In this document: positions 44,337 through 55,319 of the stretch, piece by piece
Layout: every line of letters begins with the position of its first letter
Position numbering within the stretch: position 1 is the stretch's first letter
Assembly (NCBI GenBank): GCA_039000515.1
Contig: JBCFYV010009882.1
Coordinates: forward strand, 60,561,777 to 60,625,776
Direction of reading: 5' to 3'
Origin: Timema cristinae
Lineage: Eukaryota; Arthropoda; Insecta; Phasmatodea; Timematidae
DNA: 64,000 nucleotides
The notes under the pieces: generated by a model
What the model was told of the DNA's origin: nothing
Databases searched by the model: none
Seen by the model: the letters and a program-made list of their open reading frames with translations, nothing else
Made by a program: the position numbers and the translations under genes

Positions 44337-45439
44337 ATATTAAAATATTATGTATATTATTTTTACTACCACAGTTATTATTGTTATTATTATGTTTTTA
44401 TTTAAACCTATTTTAAAGATACACCACACAAAATCACATGCGAATTGTTGTTTGAGTTCTGGCATGTCAAACTGAAGATGGTTTTTCCAAGTTAGTGAAA
44501 ACAAATAGTTTCCCCCTCCTCTAGTCATGCGAATGTGTTTGCACTTTCCTAAACAATCCGTACATTATTAAAATGATTATAGTATTATAAGTTGTTAATA
44601 ATCTTAATTTTACATTCGAAAACAATCCTGATAATAACACCAAACACCATGTAGGCCTGCACCAAAATAATGAACGAACTACAACACTAATAACTCAAGC
44701 TGGCTAGACACACTTCTTAAGAACATTTAAAAGAGCTGTGTTTGGTTTTGCCTTTCCAAGAGGACATAAATTCACATTTCCGACTGTTATCAGTAGAGGG
44801 ATTATTTATGTTCAGCAGGATATATATACACGTAGTGCTACAGCTGGATTCTGTGTTTTGGCTATCAGCAACGTAAACTAATTAAAATTGATGAGTAGAG
44901 TTGCTGAGAGTAAATGCACTAGTATTTGCCTGCAACTATGACAAAATAACTTGATAAAACCAACCCCAGAGAATTATTTGTTTATTGGGTATCCTTTACG
45001 TACACCTTTCAAACCCCCTGATTATATCACCACACGGCATACTAAAATAGCCTAACACTAAGATAAACACAACATTCCGTCCCCTATCCAAGAATTTACC
45101 AACAAATATTCTACGACACACGCGCAATCAAATATGGTAATATGTTTAACTCATGCCAGTGAATTCAGCCAGGATTCAAACCTTGACCTAATTACTAATG
45201 GTGACAAAGTGTAATGAGAGTAAATCACCTAAGAACGATCAACCCCACTGTCGGTATATGGTTTATTCAACCGTAAGTGTATTATGGTATAATGAATTAG
45301 TGTTGTTGCACATAACATATATTTTCAAATTTTTAACATTGTTTCAGCAATTACAAAAAAATTTCCAGTCTATTAAACTTCCTAAACGAAGACGTATATA
45401 ATGGATGTAAAATTGATTAAATGTTGTACTTATTATATA
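44337..45439. other. Intergenic, no gene recognised
   Basis: The ORFs at 44340-44528 and 45198-45401 have no recognisable domain. Confidence 0.45.
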
Positions 45440-46190
45440 ACGAGTTACATACACCTATATCCCGGAGAGTCAAATTACACACACATGTCCCGGACAATCG
45501 ATTGACATACCCCTTTTTTCCAGACAATCTAGTTTCATAACCCTTTGTCATGGACAATTGAGTTACTTAACTCTCTGTCATAGACAATCTAGTTACATAC
45601 CCCTCTGTCATGGACAATCGAGTTTATATCCCTCTATCCCAAATGAAAACGTTACAATACTCTCTGTCCCGGACAATCGAGTTACATACTCTATCCTAGA
45701 CAATCGAGTTACATACTCTAACCTAGACAATCGAGTTACATATCCCTCTATCCCAGACAATCGAGTTTATACCCCTTTATACCAAATGAAAACGTTACAA
45801 TACTCTCTATTCTAGACAATCGAGTTACATATCCCTCTATACCAAACGAAAACGTTACAATACCCTCTGTCCCGGACAATCGAGTTACATACTATATCCC
45901 AGACAATCGAGTTGCATATACCTCTATCCCAAACAATCGAATTACATAACCCTCTATGCCAGGAAATCAAGTTGCATACCCCTCTTTCCCAGACAATCGA
46001 GTTGCATAAATCTCTATCTTAGGCAATCAAGTTACATACCCCTCTTTCCCGGTAAATTGAGTTAAATACCTCTATGTCCTAGGGAATCGAGTTATCTACA
46101 CTTATATCCCGGATAATCATGTTACAACCCCTTAATTCCCGGATTATCGATTAACATATACCTTTGTCTCAGACAATCAAGCTACAATTT
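45440..46190 (+). repeat. ~27-31-bp minisatellite, left block
   Basis: The unit is built on GACAATCGAGTTACATA followed by CCCCTCTGTCCCG or variants, and unit length varies between about 25 and 31 bp. About 25 diverged units. A longer variant containing AATGAAAACGTTACAATACT appears three times (about 45640, 45783 and 45844), indicating a higher-order arrangement. Confidence 0.9.
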
Positions 46191-46194
46191 TGTG

Positions 46195-47135
46195 CGAATT
46201 AATATTAAATAAACAGTACATTTAGTTTTATAGTATTGGCCACACTGCTGGAACATGTTTGTTTTGACACAGCTGTTTATTGTTTACGTTTTCTTAATGG
46301 TTTGTAAGGTTATTTTTGTTTATTAACAGTTTTAAGCTATTACAATGCTATTATCTAGTTTTATATAAACTTTCTTTATATTCCTGTGAGTTTTGTTTAT
46401 TATTTAATATGGATTTACTCATTTCTCTAATATAAAAAGAGATAGCCGAACAATGTGTGGTTAGCTTAAGAGCTGAAATTTAACCATACAATTATGAATG
46501 GTTCAATTTCATTGCGGTATAAAAAAATAAAACTGATACTTAAGAATAATGCTATTTGGCTGGTAAATACCCAAATGCACCCTGCAAAAAAAAGTTTGGA
46601 TTTGCAAAGGGTCAAGTGGCTGCTGGTGTTCTTATTCATGACTCAACGGTCCGAAGAAGAATTTGTAATTTGTCAGAAAATCAAGAAAACTATTAAAAAC
46701 CATTTCTAACAGATAATTTGAAGAAAAAAGGGCTCAAATGGGTCAAAAATTATAGGGTTTGGAAAACTAAAACTTTAAGGATATCTTATTTTCAGACAAA
46801 AGTCATTTTGAAGATGGTGAAAATACATACCGATTATAGAAACTAGAGATATTCGTGAACTGGGAAAGCTAGTCAATAAATTTGGAATCGAAAATACATT
46901 AAAAAAGATCATACAACCTGGTATATATCCAAAAAAGATAACAGATGTTTGTTAAGAAACGAAAGTGAATCTTTGAAATAGCCAGGAAATTCACCAGATC
47001 TTAACCCAATCGAAAATCTTTGGACAACTTGCAAAAATAGGCTAAGGAAGGAGGTCACATTTAGATCGCAAATGTATGTTTAAATTGAAATAAATATAAA
47101 ATAACACTGTAATTTGTTTGGTTCAAATTAATTCT
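46195..47135 (+). mobile_element. Degraded Tc1/mariner element inserted in the minisatellite
   Basis: The insertion splits the minisatellite (left block ends about 46190, right resumes about 47140). The interior has a decayed transposase. The trace from about 46560 includes a basic helix-like segment with TVRRRI, then LKKKGLKWVKNYRVWK, an FSD(K)-like region near 46790, and SPDLNPIENLWTT at 46993-47030. The last is the hallmark around the second and third catalytic acidic positions of Tc1 transposases (D...PDLNPIE). Many frameshifts and stops. Terminal inverted repeats were not located. Confidence 0.75.
46560..47085 (+). pseudogene. Tc1-like transposase remnant
   Basis: It normally encodes the DDE transposase that cuts and pastes the element. 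The best preserved piece is SPDLNPIENLWTTCKNRLRK near 46993, open to a stop near 47080. Upstream, GLKWVKNYRVWK is in a different frame. At least three frame changes and several stops make it non-functional. Confidence 0.75.
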
Positions 47136-47139
47136 ATCT

Positions 47140-48110
47140 GATCCAGATAATAGAATTACACACTCTTTGTCATGGACAATTTAGTTACATATCCCTTTGA
47201 CCCAGACAATCGACTTACATACTATTCGTCATGGACCCTTAGAATAACATATTCCTCTGTCCCAGAAAATCGAGTTATATACACACTGTCCCAAACGATT
47301 GAACTATAATCAACTTTGTCCTGGACAATCGAGTTGCATACCAATCTGTTCCGGATAATCGCGTTACATACATACTCTCTGTCATGGACAATTTAGTTAC
47401 ATATTCCTTTGTCCCGGACAATCGAGTTACATAGTCTTCGTCATGGACCCTTGAACTACATATTCCTCTGTCCCAGAAAATCGAGCTACATACCCTTTGT
47501 CCCGAACTATCGAGTTATAATCAACTCTGTACAGGACAATTGAGCTACATACCACTTTTTTCCTGACAGTCGAGTAATTTTTAGCACCACGTCTTACTAC
47601 CCGTTTGGGTTACACGCCTATGTGATAATTATACTAATGGTTTAAGGATTAGGAAGTTTCAATTGGGAGGAAGTGCACCAACGTTTGCGTGGAAGGAGAG
47701 TGTAAAACCATTTAGGAAAAACCCTCAGTGCACCTAACTGGGACCGAACCCCAATCTACCCGTTTTTGGACATCTAGTCCAACACGAGATTAGCGCGTTA
47801 AACCACGCGGCCACCTCAGCGGGTGACATTCGAGTTAAATACCCCTCTATCCCAGATAAATTATCGAGCTACATATTCCTTTGTCCCCGACAGTTGAGCT
47901 ACCTACCCTTGGGTCTTGGAAAATCGATTTATATACCCCTTTATTGTGGACAATCAAGCTACATATCCCTCTTTCCCGGCCGTTCGAGTTGTATACCCCT
48001 TCTGTCCCCGACAATTATGTTGCAAAACCTTCAGTTCTGGACCATGAAGTTACATAATCCTCTGCCCGGGTTGATAGAGTTACACACCTCTCTTTCCCGG
48101 GTGATCCTTT
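47140..48110 (+). repeat. ~27-31-bp minisatellite, right block
   Basis: Same unit family as 45440-46190, interrupted by a SINE-B at 47578-47816. A larger stretch is repeated: TCATGGACAATTTAGTTACATAT occurs at about 47168 and again at about 47382, with similar following units, giving a ~214-bp higher-order duplication. Confidence 0.88.
47578..47816 (-). mobile_element. SINE-B, full length, inserted in the minisatellite
   Basis: The inverted tail TTAGCACCACGTCTTACTAC, body GTGTAAAACCATTTAGGAAAA, B box GGGACCGAACCCC and head GTTAAACCACGCGGCCACCT are all present. It is well preserved and hence a younger insertion than the array. Confidence 0.88.
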
Positions 48111-48300
48111 CACTCTTGATAACACTAAGCAGGTTAAGATGATTTATATCGTCAATCTTGATATGCAATACAAGCAAAGAGATGTTACTCAGCTCGATTC
48201 TAAAGGGTGTTTTTGAAACAGAAGGGGTAGTTCTATTTATAGCATTGTTGTCAGCGGTTTATTCAACATATACCTATTCTGATTTTGCATTGATCAGTAT

Positions 48301-48855
48301 TCAAGAATAGTCTTCACTGAGTCTTAATATGAGACGTAGATGGATGCATACGTCAAAGATACCTGTTTCAGTATGCATATGTACACCTTCATGTCTCCAC
48401 CATTGGTTTGCAAGACATATCTGTGCTCCGTTATGTATATACAGACTGTTTTTAATTAGAGTTAAAATACCTACATCTCTCGATTGATCGATATCCACTC
48501 CATTTGATCTCGTAGGCGATCCTTGAAAAGCACTAAAGTAGTCCATTATTAACAATTCTTTAGGTACTTTCAGAAGTAATCTACCTTATATATGTATAAG
48601 AAAATGGTTAGGTAGTGTGTATAGCCTTCTTGCAGGCTAGATTTCCTAAGCTCATTTCCTTTAATTAATAGACCCGGAATGTATGAAGCATAGGAATAAT
48701 ACTTGAAGCTGATTAGAGCCGCATATAAACCAGCAGGGTCTTCAATGTTTAGTATATTCACACCGTTTTCCATCATCTTCGCAGAGAGTAGCCTAAGCGT
48801 CGTAAAAAAAAGTTTATCTGTGATTTTAACTATTTAAAAGATCTCCTTTCACTGT
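48301..48855 (-). pseudogene. Unrecognised ORFs of the virus-like locus
   Basis: The 84-codon ORF 48555-48301 and 68-codon ORF 48776-48570 are in different frames, with stops between. No domain was recognised. They lie directly downstream of the structural-type gene in the same orientation and probably derive from one further gene. Confidence 0.35.
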
Positions 48856-48887
48856 ATAGAGGTGCTGGACGTCATACGGTTTTATCT

Positions 48888-49445
48888 AATACCATTACTT
48901 ACCCGTTTCAAATGAAGTAGTGATATGATTTCGTTATTAAAGCTGACGATATCTCCTCGTTCGTCTACTAGTCGTACAGAGATAGACTCGATGACTCGCC
49001 TCATGACTGAACGGTAAATTAGGTTGTTCGGATCATCCATTATTTTGAAACTTGGAGGGACGGTCATGCTGAACTCGTCCATAGTATGACCTAATTCTCC
49101 ATTGACATATGATCCAAAGGCAATACTGCATTCTACACGGATAACATTCACATATAGAATACTTATAATACTCGTCGAGATGTGTGTCTTTCCACCAGGC
49201 AGCTTGACATTATCTAAACTTAGAAGTGTACTATGTTTGGTAGATTCAATAACTTCAGAACAAGTGATATGGCTTTTTAAGGTTGTAGGATCAGCGATGA
49301 TGGAGAGTACTACACCTGCATCCACCTCACGATGAAATACCGGTATAACACTTCCGACTCGTAGGTACCTAGCGGAAAGATATATTCTTTGCCTCCACAA
49401 TAGAATCTCTGATTACTTTCATCAATGTTTGGTATAGAATTTAAC
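48888..49445 (-). pseudogene. Putative structural (minor-capsid-like) protein of the virus-like locus
   Basis: The main 172-codon frame (49400-48882) is intact through DDPNNLIYRSVMRRVIESI, then RLVDERGDIVSFNNE and a hydrophobic/basic end. The true N-terminus lies upstream in another frame (NSIPNIDE near 49440-49415), so there is a frameshift near 49380-49360. The C-terminal pattern of 'R.VDE.G..V.FN.E.I...LHL' recurs in proteins encoded next to PLA2-like and packaging ATPase genes in integrated elements. The role as capsid component is inferred from context. Confidence 0.5.
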
Positions 49446-49869
49446 GTAATAAGATTTATCGAGCCACTACACCAGTCCTATTCAAGATTCTCGTCTCCCA
49501 ATTTTATGTGTGGAAAGTAATTCTCTGTCAGATATGAGCCCTTACCCGTCAATGTTAGAGTCATAGACATGTTTACTCAAATCAATCATTAACACGCTTA
49601 TTTATGCTTAGGAAAGCAAGGCATGTATGTCCGCAGAATACTCTAACGTAATTTTGATATCGTGTATGATTATAGATCGTAGGTATACCTCTAAAATACT
49701 ATACGAGCTCAATATGGGGTCTTAGATCACTGAAACTATCAAAATATTTAGTATGACTCCCATCTTTTAAAAACCTATCCAATATTTTCCCTTGTCACTA
49801 TCATTATCAAAATTTTGAAAGCAAACTCTTTCTCATTTGAAGGAGTAGTGGGTAGGGCATCACTTGCAA

Positions 49870-50540
49870 ACACTCTTTTAAAGTAAGGAATATTTAATGA
49901 TTTAACATACTTGTACAGATCTGTTTAAGTAAGGAGTTGTATGGGTAGCGCTTCAACCAGTTTCTTTGAGTATGGACGTAGATACATAATTTCACTCATT
50001 ACAATTGCCTCATGTTTGAGATTATGTCTTTGAGTCTCACTCAATTGCAAAGCGTTAACCTTGGAACTATTGACCACCTTAGCGATACCAGTGGCACCTC
50101 CGCTGCAGCACCTGGGGCAGTTATCAGAGGGATTATAGTTAGGAATTCTCCTTTTCTGCTCTTCTTCTTGATTGTATGGCGTTTATTCATACGCCCCTGC
50201 AGACGTCATCCACGACCTTTCACCAGACGGGCTCCTGTTTTGAATTTGGCTTTTATCTCTTAAGTTACGGCCCACGCAGAAGCTTTCTCACTCAACCTTG
50301 AATCTGATGCGACATCTCTTTTCCAGGATTTCTCGATTAGCTTAAGATCAACAGTATGTCGTCCTGCAAGGTCTTTAACTTGCAATATGGGACATCGTGC
50401 TCTTTACATACTTGTTCTAATGCATTAACACCTCTATCACCTCGTTTCAATAATATTTTTCGACTTGGTACCGGGACCGCAGTACGGATAGCCATGTATA
50501 TGATCTTCGAATGGTAGCTTATTAATAACCTTATTTAATA
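49870..50540 (-). pseudogene. PLA2-like domain protein of the virus-like locus (broken)
   Basis: The minus strand shows a phospholipase A2 calcium-loop-like YCGPGT motif at about 50486-50468. After a frameshift there is a CKEHDVPY motif, the His-Asp catalytic dyad type, at about 50405-50384. Downstream in further frames come an Ala/Pro-rich hydrophobic segment (about 50140-50080) and an ETQRHN-type segment (about 50040). PLA2-like domains of this kind occur in capsid proteins of parvoviruses and in some large linear dsDNA elements, where they breach endosomal membranes. The gene has several stops and shifts and cannot make a protein. Confidence 0.6.
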
Positions 50541-50577
50541 CCCCTACCATTTTTACCTATCCCCTTCATTACTTATA

Positions 50578-51225
50578 ATGAAAGTGTTTATATTATACAC
50601 ATGCTTATTATATACCCATACTAGTCATACAAGTCATGATACTTGTGAAGCACACATATTTTTACATGTGCGTGATAACGATCATGACGCTGGGAAAACG
50701 CTCCCTCAAAGACACGGTTGGTTGTTATCTGGTACGATAAGTTTTATAATATGTGGACCCTCGAATTGGGGAAATAGGAACGCTATGATCAGTATTTTGG
50801 AAGAACCTAATGGGTTACACTTCATAAATGTGTACGACTACTCCAAATTCTTATATCTTCCCAAGTATCCACGATTATCTAAAGTCCTGACACTTATGGA
50901 TGGGATTGGGTACTTTTCATAATCTGAGGCTAAACCTGACTTTATCTTCAATTATGATTATGTCGCTTGTGATTGTCAATATAACACAAATGCCTATTTC
51001 AGTATGAGTAGGGTATATAGACATAGACTGTTTCTATCTTTGCCAAACTTACTATCGAATACCTAAACAGATACTTAGAGATAATGCTAAATTTCTCTTC
51101 CTTTTCCAGTTGGACGATACGAGCTTGTGACATATGTATGATGATCATGTGAATACAGACATTAAGTTTCGGAAGTTTAAAGAGATATGTTCTTTATGTT
51201 GGAAGAACAAGCATTATTTGATGGT
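50578..51225 (+). pseudogene. FtsK/HerA-type packaging ATPase of the virus-like locus (broken)
   Basis: The 114-codon ORF (50578-50922) contains a damaged Walker A region (GPSNWGNRN, in which the usual GKT is lost) followed by MISILEEPNGL and a YSK motif. The region beyond (about 50936-51225) continues in other frames with a NYDYVACD segment near the Walker B position, a RIPKQILRDN segment and HVNTDIKF. This order matches A32/FtsK-type DNA-packaging ATPases of Polinton-like elements. It starts within about 40 bp of the PLA2-like gene on the other strand, so a shared promoter region is likely. It is inactivated by Walker A loss and frameshifts. Confidence 0.6.
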
Positions 51226-52149
51226 ACTATGAATAGCTAATGACATTAATTATATATAGTACAGGAGTGACTTCGATACCTTTATCCTATCTGATTAGAA
51301 CACCCATCATCTCAGTTGAAGGTATGATATCATGCCATCCATATACAAATTTGGTCATAATCTCTACAAGTTTAGGTCGGGTGAAACGACATGTACGAAT
51401 CAAACTCTAGCTCCCCAATATCATTAGACATCAAATTCATACGTCTCGTCAACGTTGATAGACCTGTTAAATTAAGTATGCCTGTAACAAGTACTACGTT
51501 GATAAGAGGGCTAGTATGTATAGTAATGACAGACACTCGATCTGAATTTATTAAGGATATGATCTCTATCCAATGGGAATGAATTGTAGTCTTTCAGCTT
51601 AAGAGCCTTTATGGGAGGTCTTGTTGGGTCTTGTTGACGGGGTGAGGGGGGTGATACTATGGATGGGGTGACCATTGATAGTTTGAAGGTGAACACATCA
51701 GAATTTCCCTATATCCATTTTTCATCGGCTGTTCATTAACATATTCATTTCTCGTGGTACCGTACTTACTGAACTCTATATTGGTCGCACATTATCGCAC
51801 AATAGACCTGTCGGTACAGACAATAGGCAGGTGGAGTCTAACACAATAGATCCCAATAATTACTTTCTTTATTACTGACAATTAGTCCACATACTCACTT
51901 ATGTGTGTGTGTAGGTCTAATAACAACGGCATTTTTCTTTGAAAACATATTTAACGTCTTGATGGTAGTCTTTGTCATTCAAAATTTATTTCAAATACTC
52001 TTCTATAAAATAACACAAAAAAAAAACACAGTAAAATGTGATTTCTCATTGACTAGAAAGCCATAAGATATTTATCAAGTCTTGAATTGATACTTATGAA
52101 CATTTGGACGTATTGGGTCCCAAAGCAACAAATATCCTTGAAGTATATT
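51226..52149. other. End of virus-like locus and spacer
   Basis: The ORF at 51391-51582 on the plus strand (63 codons) is unrecognised and may belong to the virus-like locus. From about 51700 the sequence returns to AT-rich background. A (TG)n tract lies near 51902-51913. Confidence 0.35.
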
Positions 52150-52741
52150 CAGGACCAGCCCATGCCCTTTTGCCACCCTAGGAAAATTATGAAAATGCCA
52201 ACTTCCTCTCTCAAGACATTAAAAAATAATATATAATGTAATGTAAAACATGATAACACAACCAACTCATTAGTTTTTGAGAGTTTGATTTAAAAAAATC
52301 TTCACTTGCTCAAGATCAATCGATTTAAAAAATAATATCGCCTAATATTACTAAAGAAAACCACGTATTTTAACGCATGTGCACTCTTCTAAATTAGACA
52401 GCATTTTTAGAATTTTTTCATAAAATTCAAACTAAAAATTTATTATGAACGTTTACATGCTCATAGTAAGAGAAATAGCTTTATATTTGGTAAGTATATT
52501 ATATTTTTAATAAATATGATATATTTGGTAAGTATATTATATTTTTAAGAAATATGATCATGATGGATGGTATAAATATATCTTTTTGAATAGTTACTTT
52601 TTTTTGACATGACCTAAGTTCTTATTTAATGGGTAATAAATACATTTAAAAAATAATATTTCCTTTATCTCATATTTGCGGCTTTTCCAAAAAGTCCCCC
52701 TAGGCCACTGCCCACCCTGCCTCCCTCTAGTGCCAGTCCTG
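52150..52741. mobile_element. Non-autonomous hAT-like element (592 bp)
   Basis: The left end CAGGACCAGCCCATGCCC and right end AGTGCCAGTCCTG are partly inverted-complementary (CAGGACC/CAGGACT). The adjacent words CTTTTGCCACCCTAGG and CCCCCTAGGCCACTG recall elements in which a GCCxCCCTAGG word sits near both ends. The 8 bp on each side share only TATT, so the duplication is decayed. It is related to the ends at 28543 and 33473. Confidence 0.6.
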
Positions 52742-53173
52742 TATTTGTGAAGCAGTGGTGCTTATTTACCCATTTTATTGACAATGGTGTGTACTCCAGA
52801 GAGAGAAAGAGGGCATTGACCTTTGCCAGAATCATGCCTGAGACCTGGTGAGTATGTAATCAGCACGGTGGCTGGGAGTAATCAAGAGGGTTGTTAGAAA
52901 TGAGATATACCTCCTGAACAGGTTCATTATTGTGAAAATAGATGTGTAATTGAGCTAGACTGTTTTAAAATTCCCTATTATGGTTTAGTGGCAGAGAACT
53001 CAATTTAAGTTGCTTGTTGGTCTATGACACTTGGTGAGGAGCTTACTTGCGAATTATCTTAAGCCAAGGTTAAATTATTATGCTATTGTAAAACACTGAA
53101 AAAGCTTGTAGTATGTAGGTCTATCATATAATAAAATAAACACATCATGAGGCTATAATTTTTTTTTTACCAC
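52742..53173. other. Intergenic, nothing recognised
   Basis: No feature is supported. Confidence 0.4.
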
Positions 53174-53400
53174 GTTTCACCAATCACTCTGGTTATTCGT
53201 ATTTAGCTACGCTAGTGGGATAGGGATTAGGAGGGTATAATTTAGTTGATATGTGCCCGAATTCCCATAGACATAAATGTAAAACCGTTCAGAGAAAATC
53301 CTATAGACTACAGTATATACAGACGGAAATCGAACCCTAACTTCCCTAATACCAGCAAATCAGACTAGATGCGTCTTACCTAATGTCCAAGTGTCTATCA
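53174..53400 (-). mobile_element. Diverged SINE-B copy
   Basis: The inverted tail is degraded (ACCACGTTTCACC). The body TAGGGATTAGGAGGGTATAA and B box GGAAATCGAACCCTAA are recognisable. Confidence 0.65.
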
Positions 53401-53539
53401 ATATGGGTGGAACAATATATTAATGACATAATTATAGCTTTAATTGTTATTTTGTTGTCGGTGTTTTAATCCTTGAGTGATAATTTGTAACATATCAGAT
53501 AGTTGTTTGTACGGTATAAAGCGTCTGTTGAAATGAACA

Positions 53540-53620
53540 GTACTAACGGTGATGGTAGGTTCTATGTTCGGGTCCCAGTCTGGTGTGCCGAAAGGGTGGT
53601 TTTATATATTGTGATTTTCA
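53540..53620 (+). mobile_element. SINE-B fragment
   Basis: GTTCTATGTTCGGGTCCCAG (B box), TCTGGTGTGCCGAAAGGGTG and GTTTTATATATTG match the middle of SINE-B. It abuts the start of the 45-bp minisatellite. Confidence 0.55.
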
Positions 53621-53699
53621 CTCAATATGCTCCAGCAACAATGCAGGTACTCGTTCCCAAGATTTTCTATCCTTTAGCTAGTTGTTCTCAAATGTATCA

Positions 53700-54497
53700 T
53701 CCTTGATCCAGACTAATACTGGTACTTATTCTCAAGATGTCTAGTCCATTATCCAGACTGATGCTGGAACTCGTTCTCAATATGTCTCATACTTTATCCA
53801 GACTGGTACTTGCTCTCAGGATGTCTCATTCTTTAGCCATACTAGGTGACCTGGTGGTCTAGGGGTAAGGTGTCAGACTTCTGTGCTGGCGGCCGGGGTT
53901 CAATCCTCGGTCCCGGCACAGATTTATCTGATTACCAAACCCTTCCTTCACCTCTGACAAGACATCTTGTGAATGTGGGGAATGCCAGGCTGCCACCGTG
54001 GTTCGGATTCCACGTTAAACTGTAGGTCCTTCATTTCATCTCACAATCACCCTACCATTACATATTAGCGTAAGTGCGTATAAACCGAACGGGTAGTAAG
54101 ACGCGGTGCTAATAATAATAATAATATAATAATAATTTATCCATACTAATGCTGTACTTGTCCTCATGATGATTCATCCTTAATACGGATGAATACTTGT
54201 ACCTGTTCTCAAGAGACTTCATTATTTATTCAGACTAATACTGGAGCTTATACTCAAGATGTATAATCCTTTATCCAGACTAATCCTAGTACTTGTCCTC
54301 AAGATGTCTCATCATTTATACAAACTAATGCTGGTACTTGTTCTAAGGAAACTCCATCCTTTATTTAGACTAGTTCTGATACTTATTCTTAAGATGTCTC
54401 ATCCTTTATTCAGACTAATGCTGGTACTTATTCTCAAGATGTGTCATGCTTTATCCAGACTAATGCTGGTATTTGTCCTCAAGATGTCTCGTCTTCA
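53700..54497 (+). repeat. 45-bp minisatellite, ~11 units, split by a SINE-A
   Basis: The unit is built on CCTTTATCCAGACTAATGCT, GGTACTTGTCCTCAAGATGT and CTCAT. About 3 units lie before and 8 after the SINE-A insertion. In one frame the right block is open (54259-54531), giving hydrophobic repeats like MSHPLFRLMLVLILK. No evidence of expression. Confidence 0.9.
53845..54140 (+). mobile_element. SINE-A, full length, in the minisatellite
   Basis: Plus-strand copy from the head GGTGACCTGGTGGTCTAGGG through the B box GGTTCAATCC to the tail GACGCGGTGCTAATAATAAT. The flanks share CCATACTA (53837-53844 and 54141-54148). Because ordinary units read CCAGACTA, the matching T supports a true target duplication. 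Confidence 0.9.
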
Positions 54498-55319
54498 ACC
54501 TGTGTTCCTTATTAGAGTCACTCGTGGATAGTTAGGATGGACTAGAAACAATCCTTCAATCAAATGTTAATCTTTTATTTGTGTGTGTGTGTTTTAGCTA
54601 GGTTCATTCAACAGTGAAAAACAAAGTGATTATATCTCTTTTTAAAAACAGTGTACGCACAGCAATAACTTCCATTGTGATCTGCATCTTACTTACTAGT
54701 AGCATTGAATGTATTTATAAGTTTACTTATAGAAGAAAAAACTTAAAGTCTTGGAGTTCTTGGCAAAATAAAGCCTTTAATACAATATTTCACCACCAGA
54801 GAGCACTAGTACTATAGTGGCGCTGGCATGCAGCCAGAAAAGGAAACATTTGAATATTCTTTTCCTTTTTTTTTCAACTTAACAGTTTAGTTGGATAGTA
54901 AAAGTGAATGGTGTTAAATGAGAGTTGATCGCAATTCAACTGAAAAGTTGGACTTCCATCCAAAGTGTCGGGACGAATATCGTTCATCCTTTAAATCTGA
55001 GTAGGAATTTATCGGAGCGCGTACATTGCCAACAACTAAACAGTTGGACGGTTTCTCTCTAAACTCACGCTTCCTCGCATCAGTTTTGACATTACACAGT
55101 TTGAACAAAACGATTGAGTATTAACTATTATATCAAATTAAAGGTCAATAATGTCAGTATTTGGTGAGGTTTCGAAAGAAGAAATTTAATTATTTTTAAT
55201 TAAATTTTATTGAGTTTCTGGAGAAAAGTACTTTTGGGATGAGCCCATATTTTTGAGTTCTTCTCTTCTTTACAAAATCTTACTCAAAGATACTTAGGAA
55301 TAAATATGGTCCAAATTGT
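54498..55319. other. Intergenic, no gene recognised
   Basis: The ORFs at 54614-54817 and 54914-55108 have no recognisable domain. Confidence 0.4.

Larger units (their letters stand above)
48280..51600. mobile_element. Integrated virus-like locus (Polinton/adintovirus-like), decayed
   Basis: Three broken genes of types that travel together in integrated dsDNA virus-like elements of invertebrates lie in a divergent arrangement. A PLA2-like protein (about 50540-49870) and a structural-type protein (about 49445-48888) are on the minus strand. A packaging-type ATPase (about 50578-51225) is on the plus strand. A further ORF follows at 48301-48555. The region is less AT-rich than its flanks and has almost no SINEs. 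No polymerase, integrase or terminal repeats were recognised, so this is a fragment. Family-level naming is inference. Confidence 0.6.

Noticed and set aside
45440..48110. CRISPR-like array
   Set aside because: Repeats are contiguous and variable in length with no unique spacers, and the genome is eukaryotic.
49102..49335. 77-codon plus-strand ORF
   Set aside because: Antisense shadow of the structural-type gene on the minus strand.
50012..50263. 83-codon plus-strand ORF
   Set aside because: The PLA2-like gene reads on the minus strand here with recognisable segments, and this frame has no domain.
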